Notes under the pieces: model-generated | The model's input: the letters and a program-made list of their open reading frames with translations, nothing else | What the model was told of the DNA's origin: nothing | The model's database searches: none | Program-made: the position numbers and the translations under genes | Assembly (NCBI GenBank): GCA_037179385.1 | Contig: CM074189.1 | Coordinates: 19,885,020-19,949,019 of the forward strand | DNA from: Holothuria scabra | Taxonomy: Eukaryota > Echinodermata > Holothuroidea > Aspidochirotida > Holothuriidae | Length of the DNA stretch: 64,000 nucleotides | Direction: 5' to 3' | Part shown: positions 62,630 to 64,000 of the stretch, in pieces | Layout: each line of letters opens with the position of its first letter | Numbering within the stretch: position 1 is the stretch's first letter

Positions 62630-62945
62630 ACGTCATGGTTATACCATGCAGAAATTCCCTCACTTCCATGGTTATAATTATGCTCCGATAGTAACCACTA
62701 CTGCACATGTGATTATGCAGAGCAGTAATGTTGGACAGCTCAGGTTTCCGTCGAGACTTCCAGTTTACGACTACACGGAGCGCACACACTCGCTCAAAAC
62801 AACAGCATGAATCATGACAAAGCACATGAATAAGTCATATTATAGTAATAAAGTTTGCGTCTAAAATTAGACACGGTCCACTTGCTGTGCCGGTGGTTTT
62901 GGAAGATGAAGAGCTGAGAAAACGGAGTCCGCTCCGCGGGGTATT
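62630..62945 (+). repeat. Dispersed repeat, uninterrupted copy (empty site)
   Basis: It matches the two outer parts of 43641-44360 without the 385-base MITE between them; the junction is at about 62815. Confidence 0.65.
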
Positions 62946-62991
62946 GCCTACTCTCAGGCCCGAACGCAATGGCAGTTAGTTCCATTTTCAA

Positions 62992-63290
62992 ATATCCAAT
63001 CCTCTCACACCAAACTACAATTCTTGTAGGGTTAGCAGAAATTCTCAATTTGCTCAGCTCCTTGATTGACAGCTTATTAAAACAATACACAATACCAAAG
63101 CTTATTTTACACAACATGAACTGTAATGAGAGTGTTTTCATTATACACAATGAACTTTTCTAGACTCACCCTGAAGCAATAAACTGAGATTGTGTCGGGA
63201 CGAGGACGAATTTCACACAATTGTGGTAAGTTCTTAAGTGAGAATATAAGGAGAATTGGTACTGCTTAGGATGAGAGAATTGGACCTTTA
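62992..63290 (+). mobile_element. MITE family 1, copy F
   Basis: 'ccaatcctctcacaccaaac' at the left, 'gcaataaactgagattgtgt' inside, and 'gagagaattggacctttaca' at the right show the family ends and core. Confidence 0.78.
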
Positions 63291-64000
63291 CAGTCATCGG
63301 TAAGAAAGGCTTGTCAAAGGACGTGAAGGAAAGCGTTCACGTTAAGATTGCCAAGTGAGTACCAATTTTTAATATCCTAAGGTTCTTATGTAATTTTGAA
63401 CGACACTTGTGTCTTCTCTATTAAGTGCATTCACATTTTAAGGAATAGAGTATATTTTGTCTCTTTCTTGCAAGGTCTCCCAACCTCTAATCAATCAAAA
63501 CTTGCAAGGGACCTCGGAGAAAAAGTGGGTATGCAAGGCTAAAGACAGAACAATACCAGCACGAGGTTTGCAAGCAGTGAATTATTTACGATACTGGAAG
63601 GACACGCAAGATGTGATATGAACACAGGCTCTACATTGAATTAAAAGGGCGAAAACCAATAAGAGTAAAGTTGAACTTTATCGCTAGCTTTCAGGAGCCT
63701 TGGATTTTATAGCCTGTTTTGCGAAACGTTTTCAAGTGTTTAATATGCTTCATAAACCACAGTCGTCAGTGTTCTCTTCAGGTTCCCAACCGACAGGGAG
63801 GCTACGGGAGGTGTACGTCAAGTGATGCGTTAATGTTGGGAAGCATACGAGAAAGGTGCGGGCACGTCGAGGGCCAGTTGCTGCCTTTCTGCTGGTATCC
63901 TACAAGGTTCACCGCAGGCAAGTTTATGGCGTTTTCCGACTTTCTCTTGGGTTCCTTTCATTTGTTATTTTGAATTTGACCATATCCCTCCATCTACAAT
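63291..64000. other. Unassigned intergenic sequence
   Basis: An 84-residue frame at 63719-63973 has no domain signature and no splice context. Nothing else was recognised. Confidence 0.3.

Overview
This window looks like non-coding-rich animal nuclear DNA. It is AT-rich, has long (AT)n microsatellites, spliced genes with GT/AG introns, and many degenerate eukaryotic transposons. I see no bacterial operons, rRNA genes or CRISPR arrays. A marine invertebrate fits the mix of C-type lectin, hevein-like cysteine-rich repeats, Penelope-like elements, CR1-like LINEs, Gypsy elements and many MITEs, but the species cannot be fixed from the sequence.

Two host genes can be supported, both on the minus strand. 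The first (9323-13370) is a C-type lectin-like domain split over two exons joined in phase 1. It has a stop codon and a candidate polyadenylation signal, but its signal-peptide exon is not certain. The second (46815-56595) is a secreted cysteine-rich protein. It has a signal peptide and five successive exons, each carrying one eight-cysteine hevein-like (chitin-binding type 1-like) module, all with phase-1 borders. It continues past the last exon I can see. Its introns hold several MITEs.

Most of the rest is mobile DNA. From left to right: 0.3-2.7 kb is one copy of a diverged segmental duplication whose other copy is at 28.7-30.8 kb, and each copy carries a private insertion. A 7 kb cluster at 14.6-21.6 kb combines a dozen (AT)n tracts, tRNA-like sequences, a perfect 77-bp-arm palindrome, three Penelope-like element remnants with GIY-YIG domains, and an apparently intact hammerhead ribozyme. 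A 3.5 kb fold-back element lies at 23.8-27.3 kb. A Gypsy LTR retrotransposon at 33.4-39.3 kb is internally deleted and has a 5'-truncated LINE nested inside it. A 2.4 kb hAT-like element at 40.5-43.0 kb has a perfect 8-bp target duplication. The right end (57-64 kb) holds MITEs, short tandem duplications, a roughly 65-bp minisatellite and another LINE remnant.

Besides these, at least six MITE families occur. One about 300 bp long has six copies in the window, and another is nested inside a repeat whose uninterrupted paralogue is also present. No segment shows an intact autonomous transposon: the protein-coding remnants all carry frameshifts, stops or deletions.
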